64,000 bases of DNA from Fasciola hepatica (GCA_948099385.1 CANUEZ040000167.1:268001-332000), one strand, 5' to 3'; shown: positions 11,244-23,672, counted from the first letter of the stretch. Program-made: numbers and translations. The notes: a model not told the origin generated them from the sequence alone.

Positions 11244-11465
11244 TTGCGGCCCAAGTTTAGTGGCAAAACTATCGTTCCGTCTGCAATTCACGTGCAGCTA
11301 TACACTAGATACAAAGGGACTTTCAGTGTTATTGTCCCAAAACCCACCACTACTTGCTTCCTAGACTACTATACACATAATTGTGTTCAGTTTTACAATA
11401 ACGCTGTCGTGTACAGGCACAAAATGTACTTATCGGACACTCGTACGCACCAGGTTCAACAGTAG
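11244..11465 (+). other. Open frame with Cys/Tyr-rich beta-like pattern, plus strand
   Basis: A 73-residue frame with AIHVQLYTRYKGTFSVIV, then TCFLDYYTHNCVQFY and AVVYRHKMYLSD. It is free of stops in units 1, 3 and 4 (30638-30859, 46948-47169) and absent from unit 2, where a deletion spans it. The opening resembles exon A (KIQVQITNEKG). No clear splice boundaries were found. It could be another FN3-like exon remnant on the plus strand, or chance. Confidence 0.3.
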
Positions 11466-11985
11466 TTGTAAATGTGTTTCATTTGACCTCCAATAAATTA
11501 GCCACTTCTCACAGCGTAGCCGACCGACAGGAGTGATGATCGACAAGTAAGATTCGCCTACTCTCAATTTGAATATAACAAATAATGGAAATGTGTTGTG
11601 CATGAGGAGGGACAAAATGCGGACGACGATAGATAAAATATGCTTCGACAAATTGTGGCTATTTCGTATATCTAAAAACAGTACATCGTGTAGTGGGTTG
11701 TGATGTGAACACAGTACGCGGGAAGTTCGGGTGTGTGTCGTCCAAGGCACCACAAACTGCTGCATTGTGACAAGTCGAGTATAGCTCAGAAAAATGCAAC
11801 AATGTGCAGCCAGTCTCAATATGGATTACGATGTAGCACTCAGCATTATTGCAGTAGAATTCAGTGAACTGACTCGTGGAACGACGAACTAGAGACTGCA
11901 GATTACCCCACATAATCTTGATACAACTGAGGCCCCTTTGAACTATTCGGCGCACAAAACGACCTAGCTTTCTCCTAGAAGGCAA
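11430..11985 (-). other. Overlapping minus-strand frames, possible exon E region
   Basis: Two frames overlap. One has FTEFYCNNAECYIVI and a second Cys-rich part (CHNAAVCGALDD). The other has a hydrophobic stretch (ILSIVVRILSLLMH) lying between an acceptor-like TTTTTAG (TTTTCAG in unit 3) and a donor position that is GTAAGT in unit 3, GTAAGC in unit 4 and GTAGGC here. If used, this would be an exon upstream of C with a membrane-like segment, but the phases do not match (phase 1 in, phase 0 out). Low confidence. Confidence 0.25.
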
Positions 11986-12721
11986 TCAGTGAAGCCTTTT
12001 GGAGGCTATGGACAAACGTTGCAGCGCGAATGCGATTTCTGTGAAAGGCACAAAATCGGTTTTTTGGGAATCTTTGAAATGGTTTCATATATTGAAGTAA
12101 TGATCATGCAATTTCGAGTGGAATCCCGGAAACCTGATGCACAAACATTTATGTGGCATGAAGAATATGGCCCGAAACAGCAATTGTGCAAGAATCATAC
12201 GTATGCTCAAAACTTCCGGATCAGCAAGTTCTCTGTTTTGTGTCAATTTGCACCTAAATGAACGGCAAATGAGAAGCTGGATGAGCAACCTTCTGTCATC
12301 AACTCGGTGTCACAGAACTTCGATGAGGATATTTTTCACATCGTTCACTACCAACTCAGTTCATTACCACTATTAAATGAGCATGCATATTGATGCGAAG
12401 AAGGTACACTGGTCAGCGGCTTTCCCCTCTTATCCAAATCGAGGTCGTAAACATAGTCCAGCTCGATTTGATCGCCACCGAGCACGTGATGTGTATCATA
12501 CAGGAAGTAACATCGTCTACAGAATGTCAGTCTACTGAGACAATCTCCTGCACCATTCCACTCACTGTTGTTTATTACATTGATAACACAACTAATTACT
12601 TCGGTATTTTTGTGGCGTACATTCTAAGTGCTATGCATGCTCTGTCATCACCTTAACGGTGGCGACATGTTCAGTCACTAAGTAACACAGCAGATGCTGC
12701 TTCTGTGGAGATCATATACAA
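11986..12721. other. Unit tail, unit 1
   Basis: Contains short frames on both strands without recognisable domains. Near 12347 it joins directly to the last 30 bases of an LTR (ccaactcagttcattaccac). Units 2 and 3 have 0.6-0.7 kb more here, including an almost complete plus-strand LTR. The bases ACT flank the difference, consistent with a small-homology deletion. Confidence 0.5.
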
Positions 12722-12768
12722 TAACGGAGTTAAAACAACAGAAATATGGCTCCCAAATTGTGAGGCAT

Positions 12769-13017
12769 TCAGACGAATAATGGCCAATCAATTTGACAAA
12801 CGTAGATGTAACTACGAGGAATGAGTTGAGAACAAGACTGCTCGTGTAATTGTAACAGATCCAGAACAGAGTCCACTTCGTGTGAAGTTTTCGAGCTGGA
12901 CGAAACTGTTATGGGTTGCAGTTTGGTTAATTCGTTTTGAAAATTATCTGCTATATCAAATGAGTAAGAAGCCTCGAATAGAATTACCAGTGGAACGGAA
13001 AACCATTGGAGGAAACT
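12769..13017 (-). CDS. S-ORF copy, unit 2, initiator lost
   Basis: Same frame as 48-299, still open, but the ATG position is ACG, so it could only be translated as an internal exon or not at all. Confidence 0.25.
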   Translation of the reverse strand, partial: SFLQWFSVPLVILFEASYSFDIADNFQNELTKLQPITVSSSSKTSHEVDSVLDLLQLHEQSCSQLIPRSYIYVCQIDWPLFV

Positions 13018-13160
13018 CGTAAAACCGAATACATTATCATGGGTAAAATTCAGAGGAGTGAATATTCAGATGATCGAAATCGACTTGAATCAAATACTTC
13101 TAACCTATTGAAATTCTAGTGTTCAAAGGTAGGCCGTTTGTGGAAATTACATTCCATACT

Positions 13161-13900
13161 GATCGATGAGGTGGTGTGCGTCGGCACACACCTGGATTAC
13201 TCTGACCACGAGTCGAGCTTCAGACAACTCACAATCTTGCCAAAATTGTATCTGAATTACTGAATTGATCATCAGTCATTGTCACGTAATGAAACAATAT
13301 TGTGGGTGCTCGCAATTATTGGCCACTATTCGACGAACATACTGTATTGTCCAAGGTGGTGAATTGGTCAAAAGTCTAAACGATTCCTGCATTAACTGTC
13401 ATAGGAGGAGCCAATGCACATTGTTCAACAGATGACACCATCACCATCAATGAGAGTTGATACTGGATGGCATCCGTTCCACAAATTATGTGTTGGCTGA
13501 TTCGGTGCGTTCAATTTTGGACGAAGGTGTGTTTTAGAGAAACAATATGGATAAGTCTTGTGTGCCTAGATGGGAGCAGAACATATTACGGGAATAGCTC
13601 ACACCCTCACCAGTGATTAATTCAACTCAGCTGTGACGCGATCTATAGCCATGTGATATTTCCCACGAGATATCTACAGTGCTGACAGAATCACTTAGAA
13701 TGGTAGTAATATATTTGATCATTTCGGATTGATCTGTGCCAACAATGCTGTCTGGAAATGTGGTATATTATAGGACGTGTCATTTTACCGTTCTCTGTGA
13801 GCCTCTCTTGTAAACACCCTAAATAATAATTCTGCAAATTATGACATTAAATCTGCTATCACGGGGTAACCATCCAAACTCTGAACGAGATATTTCAACA
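13161..13900 (+). pseudogene. BEL/Pao integrase remnant, unit 2
   Basis: Copy of 440-1180. It has accumulated extra damage, including a stop in the opening block (caattattgg region) and a one-base loss near 13412 (gaggagccaatg), so the long frame seen in unit 1 is broken here. Confidence 0.65.
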
Positions 13901-14479
13901 TGGTGGTTCCCCAGCATCGATAATATTCTTTGAATCAAAAATAACACACGCATGTCACTGAAATGTCACCCAAAATGAATGATATTGTAGCTGTGAATGC
14001 TCGGGCAGGAGAACGACGAGAAAATCAAAGTGAACGGACGAACCAACCGAGGGCCACAGACAAAAGAACAGGAAGCGAATATGTCAGAGGCCTTCCGAAA
14101 CAGACAAAATAAGACATACGGACTAGCATAGTGAAAGCAGCGGGATCTCCAGTAGCCACCAATTTAGCCCAGATGAGGGGCTGACGATCAAATCGTGAAC
14201 TGGTACAACTGAACCAGCCGATCAGAAATGATGCAAAAGAGAAGTAAGCTATCGGCCACGGAAAACTGGCCAGAACGCAGACAAAATATTCAAGCAGCCA
14301 CAGGAGCACTGTTCGTGCCCCGACGTATAGAAAAGGAACTACATAAACGATTGCATGTGTTTCATTGACTTGACTTGTTTGGCTGTTGATAAACAAGTGT
14401 CTTAGCCCGTTTGGAAGTCATGGTTACAATACGATGCATGTTGTTTAACCAACCTAACCACAAATTACAAAACAAAATG

Positions 14480-15112
14480 CCTGCAGATCGTCCGGATTCC
14501 TGATTACGGAATCTCACGTTCTTCAGGTTACTGCACCCAAACTCCTTTCCCACATCGAAGTTATACACGTCATGTATGGCTCCTATGGAACTGAAACTAG
14601 CTTTAGTGAAGTCGTAACTATTTCTCCTACAGTATCAACCGAAGGAAAATTTATTTCACATTTCTCGAATTCGTCGAAACACTTTGAGCTATTTCGAATA
14701 GAGTGATCTTTCGCTCAACCCTCCCTATTGTTCTGAGTATATATTTATCTAATCTCACTCACATTCTCCAATTATAAGTGAGCTCCACATATTATTCGAT
14801 TAGACGGAGTTGAATATGTCAAGTACTTCGGAGTGACAATAAACACTGATTTTCACATCTTGTCAATTGTGTGCGCCAATTGCGCTGAATTACATTTCAA
14901 ATTCGATAGCTCAAACAATTCTGCATCACAATTATCAACACGCACACACTATCTCTCGTGACACCGATAGTACTGTAACCATGCGGACACGAAATTGTTC
15001 TTTTTCGGTACCGCGATTACCATATTTCTCGTTCTCGCTTCAACTGTCTTAATTTGAATGCCTTCAAAATGTGCCACATTTAGCCAGTTGTGAAGTACCG
15101 AAAACAATCTCG
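14480..15112 (+). repeat. Left palindrome arm only, unit 2
   Basis: Matches the left arm of unit 1 from its start to about position 2395, then jumps at ctcgttattcaa to the sequence matching unit 1 from about 5525. About 3.1 kb containing the core and the whole right arm is missing; two bases (tt) are shared at the join. Confidence 0.85.
14820..15052 (+). pseudogene. FN3-like exon remnant, unit 2
   Basis: Same sequence as 2092-2330, with the AG boundary kept and several substitutions. The frame is again broken around the CA repeat. Confidence 0.35.
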
Positions 15113-15991
15113 TTATTCAAAGCGGTCAAGTAGTTTCGGCTTCTGACAATCGTGACAGTGGTGAAAACTTGAATTCTGTAGTAGAAACTGAAATGCGACC
15201 GATATGGATTGTAAACGTTGATAGGTTACCGACGTCGAATCATAATTGAAGGCAGTCGTTACCTGTGGACTATTGGTCATCCTCCCTTGACGTTGCTGCC
15301 CGGATAACCATTCTTACACAGCTGCGAACGAAGCAATAATGTCTAGTTGACTGAATCGTCGAAACTGAAGCGGCTAACCCAAGGCACTGAGTTATGTAGT
15401 AAGAGGCCCTTTGCATTATTGAGTGAAATGTAGGAGCCGCCACAAAAACACTGAAAGAGAAGGATCCTTGACGAATTGTGTATACAGCGATTACCATCTA
15501 ATATTCTAGCACTACTCGAAGTTCCTAGTAATCTCAACTTCGAAGAAGCGGCAAAATCTAGCTTACGGTATTATGGGATGGTACCATGCACAAATTGCTA
15601 CCGAAACAAACTCGATTAGTCCACTGATCACCACTCACACCGTGAGAGCTCACTCCGAAGACACCCAGATAGCTGCTTTCGAGTGGGCTTTCAGACATTC
15701 CTCCACTCTTAGCTGTTCTCACTGTGATGACCAGAAACTTCATCACAAATCTGACCGACCTGAAAGCCTCAGAAGTCCCTCCGCTGATCAACATGTTGTC
15801 CAGCTCAACCAGCGTACTGTAGATGTCACAAACGGTTTGGAGAGAATACCCGACACTGCGAAGTCGGATGCAACTTCCCAAGTGCCAATCAGAGAAACTA
15901 ATATTCTGACACAGTCTGATGACTAACGCGGTCAACATCTATAATACCAGTCGTCTGTTGCATGTCCGATATGTAGTTTCTAATAAACAAT

Positions 15992-16235
15992 TCATTGTAA
16001 GTACGCATCAGCCAGATCAATTTTTGAGAAAAACTTGCTACCGAGCATGCATTTCATGAAGTCCTCAGGTCCCACCATAGTTGCCGTGCATTTCCGTAAA
16101 GGGGGACTCACAGTCAATTGGTAATCACCACAAATCCGGGGTGTCTGTACGTCGCTCTTCATTGTCACCACATTCGGGGTCGTCCAAGCGGATGAAGTCA
16201 CACACGCGATCACACCATCTTGCTCCATTTTTGGG
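15992..16235 (-). pseudogene. G1 reverse transcriptase fragment, unit 2
   Basis: As at 6401-6622, with the N-terminal extension MEQDGVIACV visible. The first catalytic Asp lies in KIDLADAYLQ. The frame stops there, like the other copies. Confidence 0.85.
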
Positions 16236-16428
16236 TAAGCACCTTCAGAACACCCTCTCTCTGGCTGTACGGCAACACTCAGCGTTTCAGGAATACCGGA
16301 GCACCACCCACTTCCAACTTCGCGGGCTCGACCGCCATGCCACCTTCATTATTCGAGCATTGTGCGATCAAATGCTGAAGAACAAACTGATTCACCGGAT
16401 TGTCGCACGTCGTTATCCGGGTTACCGA

Positions 16429-16686
16429 TTACTCCAAGGCACGCAGAGCCTTCAAGCCCAGAATCGATGGTCTGTCTACGGAAATCGAGAATCGTTTCGG
16501 GGTGTGGTTGCCCTCCAACCGAACCATTAGTGCAGTCTCATCCAGCAGTGAATTTCGATGTCCAGTAACACCGGGAATGCGCACAACAGTGAAGTGTATG
16601 GCTACACTGGGCTGAATTAAGTCGAACACTGATTTCGAAATAATGGACTCACAGCTCCCGGTATCCACAATGAATTGATGTCTCAA
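16429..16686 (-). pseudogene. G1 retropepsin-like protease
   Basis: An 85-residue frame with FIVDTGSCESIIS, the active-site Asp-Thr-Gly of retroviral-type aspartic proteases, followed by VRIPGVTGHRN and SILGLKALRAL (the 'ILG.D.L' flap-side motif). It is shorter than a complete domain plus linkers and lacks its own start signal, as expected of a polyprotein part. Confidence 0.8.
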
Positions 16687-16780
16687 GTCGCATTGGAATT
16701 AGACTGATCAGTACAGGTATTGGTTTAATTCACTCGAAATCTTCAGCGTGTATACCGAACTATCATCAGTATTCTGATCT

Positions 16781-17554
16781 TCATGGGTTGCACTTGTACC
16801 ATTGCAATTGGATTGATGACATCTTACGAATGTGACCAGGCTTCCCACAAGAATGGCATACCGAATTACAAAAGCGGTAAGTGGAAAGTAGGTGAAATTC
16901 GCCACACGAGAAGCAACGATTCGGTTGTACTGGTTTGCCTGGAGGAATCATTTTGTTAGCAGACTTCGGTTGAGGCATCTTCTTTATAGAGACTGGTTTA
17001 TGGGGAAGAACGTGTTGGTGGTGCACTACGGAATGTACAGCCATCTCATCAGCTACGTCATCGAATTGTTCGCAGGTTGACCGGGCTTCAGTGAACGTAG
17101 GACTGGGTTTTAGCAATAATTTCTTTTGCAACTCCGGATAATTTATACCGGCAATGAGACGGTCACACAACTGGGTCTCCAAATGATCACCAAAGTTACA
17201 CTTAGCGGCCTGTGTCTGAAGTGTCAGGATGAACTCTCGGAACTTCATGTTGGGACCACGAACCAGCGAATGAAACTTGGCACGTTCGCTAGCCTGGAAA
17301 TTGACCGGAACCACGTGGCCTGGCAGTAGAGCCTTCAACTCGTCGAACGGAACTGCAGTAGGGGCTCTCGGATATGTAAGGTTTTTCATCAACGAGTACA
17401 ATGAACGGCCGCCAGTGGTCAAAAAGAATGCAGGCTGGTTCTCATTATTCACATCATTTCGTATGCTACACCATTACTCGAAACGTCTAATCCAGTGTTC
17501 AATTTCATATGCACTAACGAGCAGGTTCAGCTGTTCAATACTGGGCAGCTGCAT
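16781..17554 (-). pseudogene. G1 gag with zinc knuckles
   Basis: Starts MQLPSIEQLNLL just after the LTR. An internal stop follows RRFE near 17472, and the frame reopens at MNNENQPAFFLTTGG. The central part (AKFHSLVRGPNMKFREFI, LCDRLIAGINYPELQ) matches Gypsy gag proteins of the K02A2.6-like kind. The C-terminal end has CFSCGEFH and CHSCGKPGHI zinc-knuckle cysteines that would bind the element's RNA. The copy at 41175-41948 keeps the same stop; unit 3 lost the N-terminus. Confidence 0.85.
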
Positions 17555-17568
17555 GAAGCGACACCACT

Positions 17569-17870
17569 TGTAATAGTCGTGTTGATCTGAGTTGAGAGTC
17601 CGTAATGAAATTGACCCCCACCTAGAACTACGCGAACGGAGGTAGCTAGAAGACCAAAGTCGCGAAATAAAACGGTAATTGTATTGCAGAGTAGGTTCGT
17701 ATAAACATGTTTAATTAGAGAATATAATTAGTAGACTCACAGATGACCAATCACAGGGAGCTTTTTTCGGAATTGTCAACAGAGATCCCGATTGATTGAG
17801 GCTCATCCATGTACGTGATAATGAAGCTGTAGCTGGCCGTATCACGTGCGACAGCTGCTAAATTACCACA
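17569..17870 (-). repeat. G1 LTR, unit 2
   Basis: 302 bp, TGTGG to ATTACA on the minus strand, directly ahead of gag. Nearly identical to the unit 1 and unit 4 copies. Confidence 0.7.
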
Positions 17871-17984
17871 CCTATGCACAACTTCTTTTAGCATAGCCGG
17901 CCATACTACGCCAGTCTGGACCCCTTCCCGTGGCGATCACTAGCGTCACTCACCTTAGAATCACTGAAGAATCCCCAACTCTTA

Positions 17985-20120
17985 GCCAACCACGTCACAT
18001 GACACGACACCATCTCCGTGTAGCACACGATGAATTGGTACACATGCTGTAATGAGGCATAATGCGCCCATCCAGTAGAACTTGGGCCTCACCCCTTCAC
18101 ATGGTTCCTAAACCTAATCACGAATGGCGTCCTTGCGGCGACTATATGTAACCATCAACCAAACTAATATCCCACATAGATACCCCATTACACATATTCA
18201 AGACCTAATTTTTTCACCATACAGTTGTTCGGTTTTCAGTCGCATCGACCTCGTTAGAGCCTACAACCCAGTCCCGGTATTTGAAGCTGATATCTCTAAA
18301 ACCGCTTTCACAACTGCATTCCAAATATTTGAGTTTTGCACATCCCGTTTAGGCTCGGCAACGCTGTCCAAACGTTCCAATGGTTTATTCACGGAGCAAC
18401 TCGTGTGCTCAGACGGTAATTTAGTTGTAAGTTCTTCGAAGAAAGAGCATATTCACAAATGCATACTCCTTTCTAGTGCCTGAATCAATATGGCGTAACC
18501 ATAAACCTTGCCAAATGCGAACTAGGTAGGTCCACCATCACATTCCTACGTGACGAAATCTCAGCCTCAAAAATACAGCCTTTCCAAACAAGGTGGTAAA
18601 AATTCGCGACTATCCGGAACCTCACTTTTACTGCCAGTTGAACTAATTTTCTGGTTTGAATAACTTTTGTTGCCAGTTGATTCCCACTGCGCCGAAATAA
18701 TGCAGCCCCTCACAGATCTTTGACATGCAAGCCAGCGGAAATTCATATTTCCCAACACGACAGAGGCAGCATTCACTTCGATCAATGGAGCTATCAACAA
18801 CACTGAACTGCTTGCACATCCCGACTCTCCAGCACCTCTGGAATTAAGGACAAACGCTTCGGACACGGCTGCTGGACCAGTGATGCAACAATTCATCAAT
18901 AAATCATGGCAATCAATAGCTTTCTTCTCTAAGTGTCTCTAACCTGCGGAATCCAGACACAGTACGTTCAGCACAGAACTACTGACAATTTATTTGGGTA
19001 TCCGACATTTCCAGCACTCACTCGAGGGCCGAACATTCACAGTGTTCACAGTGTTCCGGGATCACAAACCACTAGTGAAGACTCTCCAGTCAGCTTCTGA
19101 TCAATATTCGCCACTCGAGATTCCCCAACTAGACTATGCTTGTCAGTTGACTACTGATATTGGACACATCTTTCGGGCACACAATCTCGTAGAAGCCACA
19201 CTCTCACGCAACCACAGTGTCGACGATCCACTACTCATGGGCATTGGTCTAGAAGCAATCGACGCAGCCTGAACAACAACTGCCTGCATCTAGTGCAAGT
19301 GATCATTCCAACTTCGGACATAATTATTAGTTGCGATGTTTCACAGGGCCGACCCCAACCACTAGTTCTTGTCAGTTTTCGGTGACGAGTTTTATCAGTA
19401 TCTGCTACTGATCGCACCCTAATGTAATCGTCTCAGTGAAACTAGTCACCGAGCCATTCGTTTAGCTTTGCGCTGAACGTTACGTTCATATTTGAGCCCG
19501 TGCTTTTCTCTAATGCCGACGCGTTAAAGTACATCACCTTACTAGATCTTCAGTGGGTACATTGTCAGAGCCAGACGCACGTTTCCATCATGTGCGTGTT
19601 ACGCCAGTTGAATTGATTTATGGTTGCACATTACGACTTCCAGGTGAGTTGGTTTCTGCATTACCACCTGTGAGTTTTACTAACGGGGATTAAAGAAAAA
19701 TGTGTCACACCAAGTGCTAGTGCCGAGACCCTCAGTGCCAGGAGGACAACCCCTCAGAAGCTGAATACCTACCACTCTAGTGATCACCAACCATGTGTTT
19801 GTTCAAATGGACGCAAAGCGATCAACACTACAACAGACTTACTTAGGCCCATTCAGTGTTGTCCATCGAACAGACAAGGAATATTTGGTAGACGTCGAAT
19901 GCCGGAAAGAGACCATCAGTATGGACCACCTCAAACCGCAGTTCTTCAAGGTAGAACCCACACGGACAACCCACCCAATGCTACTACCTCATCACAATCT
20001 TCGGTTATTTGTTCTGAGTGGACACTTGTTACTCCCCCTAACGACTCCCCATTACCGGTTGCAAAACGGAACTCCACGAAAGATACAACTGCACCGGTCA
20101 ATGATAGAATTTGACGCAGC
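17985..20120 (+). mobile_element. CsRn1-like Gypsy element G2, fullest copy
   Basis: RT blocks as in unit 1 (18100-18480). The connection and RNase H follow through shifting frames: TNASDTAAGPVMQQF, then SIAFFSKC, IYLGIRHFQHSLEGRTF, VFRDHKPLVKTLQSASDQYS and HNLVEATLSRN. These are the RNase H blocks of this lineage in the right order. Integrase pieces follow (VELIYGCTLRLP; NHVFVQMDAKRS; LGPFSVVHRTDKEYLVDV at 19780-19960). Several stops and a duplicated FTV make it non-functional. It sits head-to-head with G1, whose LTR ends about 120 bases upstream. Confidence 0.85.
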
Positions 20121-21130
20121 CGTTAGCTGCGATAACAAATAGGGTTCAAAAAAAAATCGTAATTGTATACGTTTAATTCTTCTCTTCATATTCCACTTGT
20201 ACTATATTTCGTTTTGCTTGAATGCGGGTCTACGTAGTTCATCAGGACGGGCGTAGAACCAGCTTACATTGTGCCTGTAAGTCCCTATCAGTTGAATATC
20301 AATCGGCGCCCCGAAGCGCACCTTTCTTGCCTTTCTTGACGTCCAGATCGTCACGTCGGATAGAACAACATGAAGTTCCAGTATCTCACATGGTTAAAAC
20401 ACAACGCACATGGGATAGTGGCTGGATTTACTTGACGCCGGAAGCTGGCTCGTTTACAAGGGCAGTTCAGACACCAGGTAAACGGTGTTATGGGGTGGGC
20501 CGATAATGACGAACCAAACAATACTATCATCACTTCAAAGTTTCAAGCAGGATCTACTCATGTCCGATTCACTGTTGAGAGTGAGGCGATTTCGCAATCG
20601 AAGCATTTCGACCATTGTGAGTTACGCAGGATGACTTGAACTTGTTTCGTTGTTGTGTCCGATCGTGGCTACAGGCATGGAAAATGTATCTCGCCACCGA
20701 AACCAACGTACCCATCACGGATAGAAGCCCAACTACGTCGGCCTTTTAGCTGGAGGCCCTGTAGTGCTACTAATGTGACACACAATTGTAAAAACTAACA
20801 AATTTGTTTATCTAAACGATTACCAAATTCGGTGGCGCTACTTGCTCCCTCTGTGTACAATGTCAGTACGTCTTTGTCTTCCTCCAATACACACGTAGCA
20901 CTGCTTGGATGTTTCGACTTTGACATCTCTTTGTGTTGTCGAGTATATTCGTCATCACGTCACGAACAGAGGACTAGGGTCTATAGAATCTATACGGGAG
21001 CTATTCCTGACTTGACTCAAGAGAAACCTAAAATAATGGCCTCAAGAATAAGTGGTCATTGGGAATCGGTGCAGAATATCAACCCTCAAATGAGGTCTCA
21101 TTACAACTATGATCAGGTATGGTGGTTGGG
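20121..21130 (+). repeat. Region after G2 integrase, unit 2
   Basis: Includes a poly-A-like aaaaaaaaa near 20150 and a 94-residue plus-strand frame at 20222-20506, also present at 28072-28356 and 44161-44448, with no recognised domain. Then comes the probable LTR start (tgtagtgctacta) near 20760. Unit 1 has a shortened version. Confidence 0.4.
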
Positions 21131-21174
21131 TAGTACATGAATTATCCATGTGCATGTCGAGTAGATTAATCTGT

Positions 21175-21345
21175 GAGGAAATTGATGGTTGATATAATCG
21201 GAGTCTGCAACGATGACCATGTGTACATCACAGCAGAATGCGAAGCAGCACAAATACAACTTAGTGTGCAAAACGAACACTGCCGAATCGAAACCACGAA
21301 CATATTAGTGAAATGTATATTCCAACTGAATAACATTAAATTTTG
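21175..21345 (+). other. FN3-like open frame remnant, unit 2
   Basis: Copy of 9631-9840. Just upstream, the frame meets a stop at the gtagattaatc position, so only the part from LMVDIIG onward is open. Confidence 0.25.
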
Positions 21346-21525
21346 ATAAATTCGCACGACGGTACAAACCATTGAGGGACGTGCCCATTTTCATTTCGAA
21401 GATCACAAACATATTAGTAGAATGAGATCCAATAAATTCTCACACGTCATTCTTGATACACGGACTTCAATAAAACATCGATTTGATTAGAATGAAAAGT
21501 AAATTCAATGCAATGATTCACTCAC

Positions 21526-21651
21526 CTCCTCGATTCACACCATCATCAACCGAGTCCACGGGTTTCGTTTCTTGTTCACATTTGTTCACCAATTGTTTCG
21601 TTACTTTGATCACACTGTCACCTGTGGGGTCAAATTCATCGTTTTCGGCAA
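21526..21651 (-). CDS. Exon D, unit 2
   Basis: 126 bases, same GTGAGT donor and cag acceptor as unit 1. It has one amino-acid difference from units 1 and 3 (Glu instead of Ala in the K-C-E-Q-x-T part, shared with unit 4). Confidence 0.5.
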
Positions 21652-21956
21652 CTGACCAGAGCAATATAGCATTTGAACATAGATAAACCTCATCCACATT
21701 CAGACGACATTCACAGTTTGTTCAAATTTAACCGTAATCCGAGAATGGAGACCATATTCGTTTCGATTCACAGGTAGCACAATTGGGTGGGACTGATTAA
21801 AATCACATCGGATGAACTGCAAACTCTTAGTCACCTCAAAACTACGGATATAAACATCGACTCATTGTTCGAACCAATCGCTCAAACGACAACACATTAT
21901 GTACCAATTTGAATACTAATAAAATCAATTTTGTAAAGACCAGTTGAATTTGAATT

Positions 21957-22012
21957 TCTACTCACTCATTGACTCGCACTCACTCAATCACTCGTTCAGT
22001 CACTCAGATTCT
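21957..22012. repeat. (CTCA)n-like simple repeat, unit 2
   Basis: Same degenerate tract as at 10450. Confidence 0.65.
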
Positions 22013-22210
22013 CACAAGTGCATCGTGTAATTTGGAGGAGCACAACAATTAACGAACATAGAATACTGACTTCATTATTGATAGGATAATCAAAACAATC
22101 TCCCCAATCACTTCCAGTTTTATCGTATATCCACCAATGGAATAATCATCATCCACAATATTGGCAAGTTATTCATTCGAATAGATAATATAATATGCAT
22201 CTACACATAC

Positions 22211-22423
22211 CGTTGATCTTGTTCTTCCGAATAGATATTTCATATGTACCACATTGTCGTGCTTCAAACACGTGTGAATCGTTTGGCTTGGATATTGGGA
22301 ACCGTTCGAGATCTGTATTTGACGGGCGCTGCAAATACACGAAATATTGATTGGCATTTTCTAGATTTGCAATTTTCCAACTTGCGTCGATATGCGATCC
22401 GTTGTGGTTTGCCTCCAATATGA
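22211..22423 (-). CDS. Exon C, unit 2: FN3-like domain
   Basis: 213 bases, open, identical splice boundaries. It differs from unit 1 by Asn to Asp and Pro to Ala near the B-strand, Arg to His before V-F-E-A, and one silent change. The FN3 Trp, Tyr and Cys-Gly-Tyr positions are kept. Confidence 0.7.
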
Positions 22424-22449
22424 CTGTGTTCCGAATGTCGTTGTTGGTA

Positions 22450-22540
22450 ATTCGTTTAGTTGTTTGTTTGTTTATTTGTTTGTTCGTTTGGGGAGTTGGT
22501 TGTCAAGTTGGTAAATTGGTTGGTTGATTGGTTGATTTGA
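22450..22540. repeat. Degenerate TTTG/TTGG tract, unit 2
   Basis: Much shorter and less regular than in the other units, with interruptions such as gttcgtttgggg. Confidence 0.7.
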
Positions 22541-23376
22541 AATGATATAAGGTGGTTTGAGGACGATTGAATTAGGATGGGATGGGTTGGGTTGCGTTTG
22601 GTAGAATAGAGTGAAGTTGCGTTGATTGGGATAAAACAAGGTGTATTTGATTTGGTTTCAAAAAGCGTCAGTCATGATACGAAACAGAACACAATATGAG
22701 ATACAATATTCAGGTAGTGCTTCGACAAATTGTGGTTATTTCTTATATCTACAAACAGTATAAACCTGATGCACGAAGATTTATGTGGTATGAAGAATAT
22801 TGCCCGAAACAGCATTTGTGCAAGAATCATAGGGAAGCCCAAAACTTCCTGATCAGCACGTCCTCTGTTTTGTTTCAATTTGAACCTAAACGAACGGCTA
22901 GTGAGAAGCTGGACTAGCGACCTTCTGTCATCAAATCGGTGTCATAGAACTTCGATGAGGAGATTTTTCACATAATTCACTTCTGCTGATCTGAAGAAAA
23001 TCTTCATAAGGCCGATAAGAGTGATGCTACGCATGAGGAATTTCATTGGAGAAATGAATATCAGATGTAAAGAAAGTACTTCTCGCAGTGCCCGCAAACG
23101 ACGCTACTGCCCTCATGACAAATATCAGCTAACGATACACTTCAGTATAAAGGACCCATTGTCTTGAGTTGGACATCCAGCTAAATGCATTCTCTGTTTG
23201 CTTGACCGTGGATAATCAGCCCTATTCGTGGAGAGGAGTCTAATTGGTGGCTACCCATTTTGACGACTGCAGCGTGAGCTGTGGTCAGCAAAGTGAGATA
23301 GAGGGATGGAGACGATCACCACAGTGACATTTTATCTGTAATGCCTCTGAAACAATATTTGAGATCGTAGATCAGT
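22541..23376. other. Unit tail before LTR, unit 2
   Basis: Shortened compared with units 1, 3 and 4: a jump near 22715 and another near 22760 remove the plus-strand Tyr-rich frame and the possible exon E. From about 22985 it carries sequence shared only with unit 3, leading into the LTR. No gene recognised. Confidence 0.4.
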
Positions 23377-23672
23377 TGTGATTCAGCACCTATCACACAT
23401 GATACGGCCAGCTGCAGCGTCATAATCACGCACACAGATGAGCTCAATCAATCGGCATCGCCGTGGACAATTCCAACAAAAGCTCCCTGTGATTGATCAT
23501 CTTTGAGTCTACCAATCGTATTCTCTATTTAAACATGTTTATACGAACCCATTCTACAATACAATTACCGTGTTATTTCGCGACTTTGGTCTTCTTGCTA
23601 CTTCCGTTCGCGTAGTTCTGGGTGGGGTCAATTTCGATACGGACTACCAACTCAGTTCATTACCACTATTAA
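23377..23672 (+). repeat. Plus-strand LTR related to G1, unit 2
   Basis: Starts TGTGATTCAGCAC and runs to ctatta, lacking the last ACA. A ctatttaaacatg TATA-like box lies near 23526. It is in the opposite orientation to G1 and more diverged from the G1 LTRs than these are from each other. It looks like a solo LTR of an older insertion. Confidence 0.6.

Larger units (their letters stand above)
1..12721. repeat. Tandem segmental repeat, unit 1
   Basis: The first bases of the window recur at 12722, 24018 and 32743, and the content between these points repeats in the same order. This defines a tandem array; the phase of the boundary is arbitrary because the window opens inside it. Unit 1 carries the complete palindrome, lacks most of the G1 gag and protease, and lacks the solo plus-strand LTR seen near the end of units 2 and 3. 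By eye, aligned parts of different units differ by scattered substitutions and small indels. Confidence 0.9.
15280..17870 (-). mobile_element. Gypsy element G1, fullest copy
   Basis: Minus-strand order: LTR 17870-17569, gag 17554-16781, protease 16686-16429, linker with EGGMAVEPAKLEVGG and FLKR, RT 16235-15992, then decayed RT and later sequence to about 15280. This is the canonical Gypsy order. Gag has one internal stop, gag and protease are separated by a frame change, and RT ends after the first catalytic block, so it cannot move by itself. No 3' LTR was found at its left end. Confidence 0.85.

Noticed and set aside
20222..20506. A 94-residue plus-strand frame as an FN3-like exon
   Set aside because: It is conserved between units only as part of G2's 3' region. 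A donor-like TGTAAGT falls in its middle and no FN3 landmarks follow.
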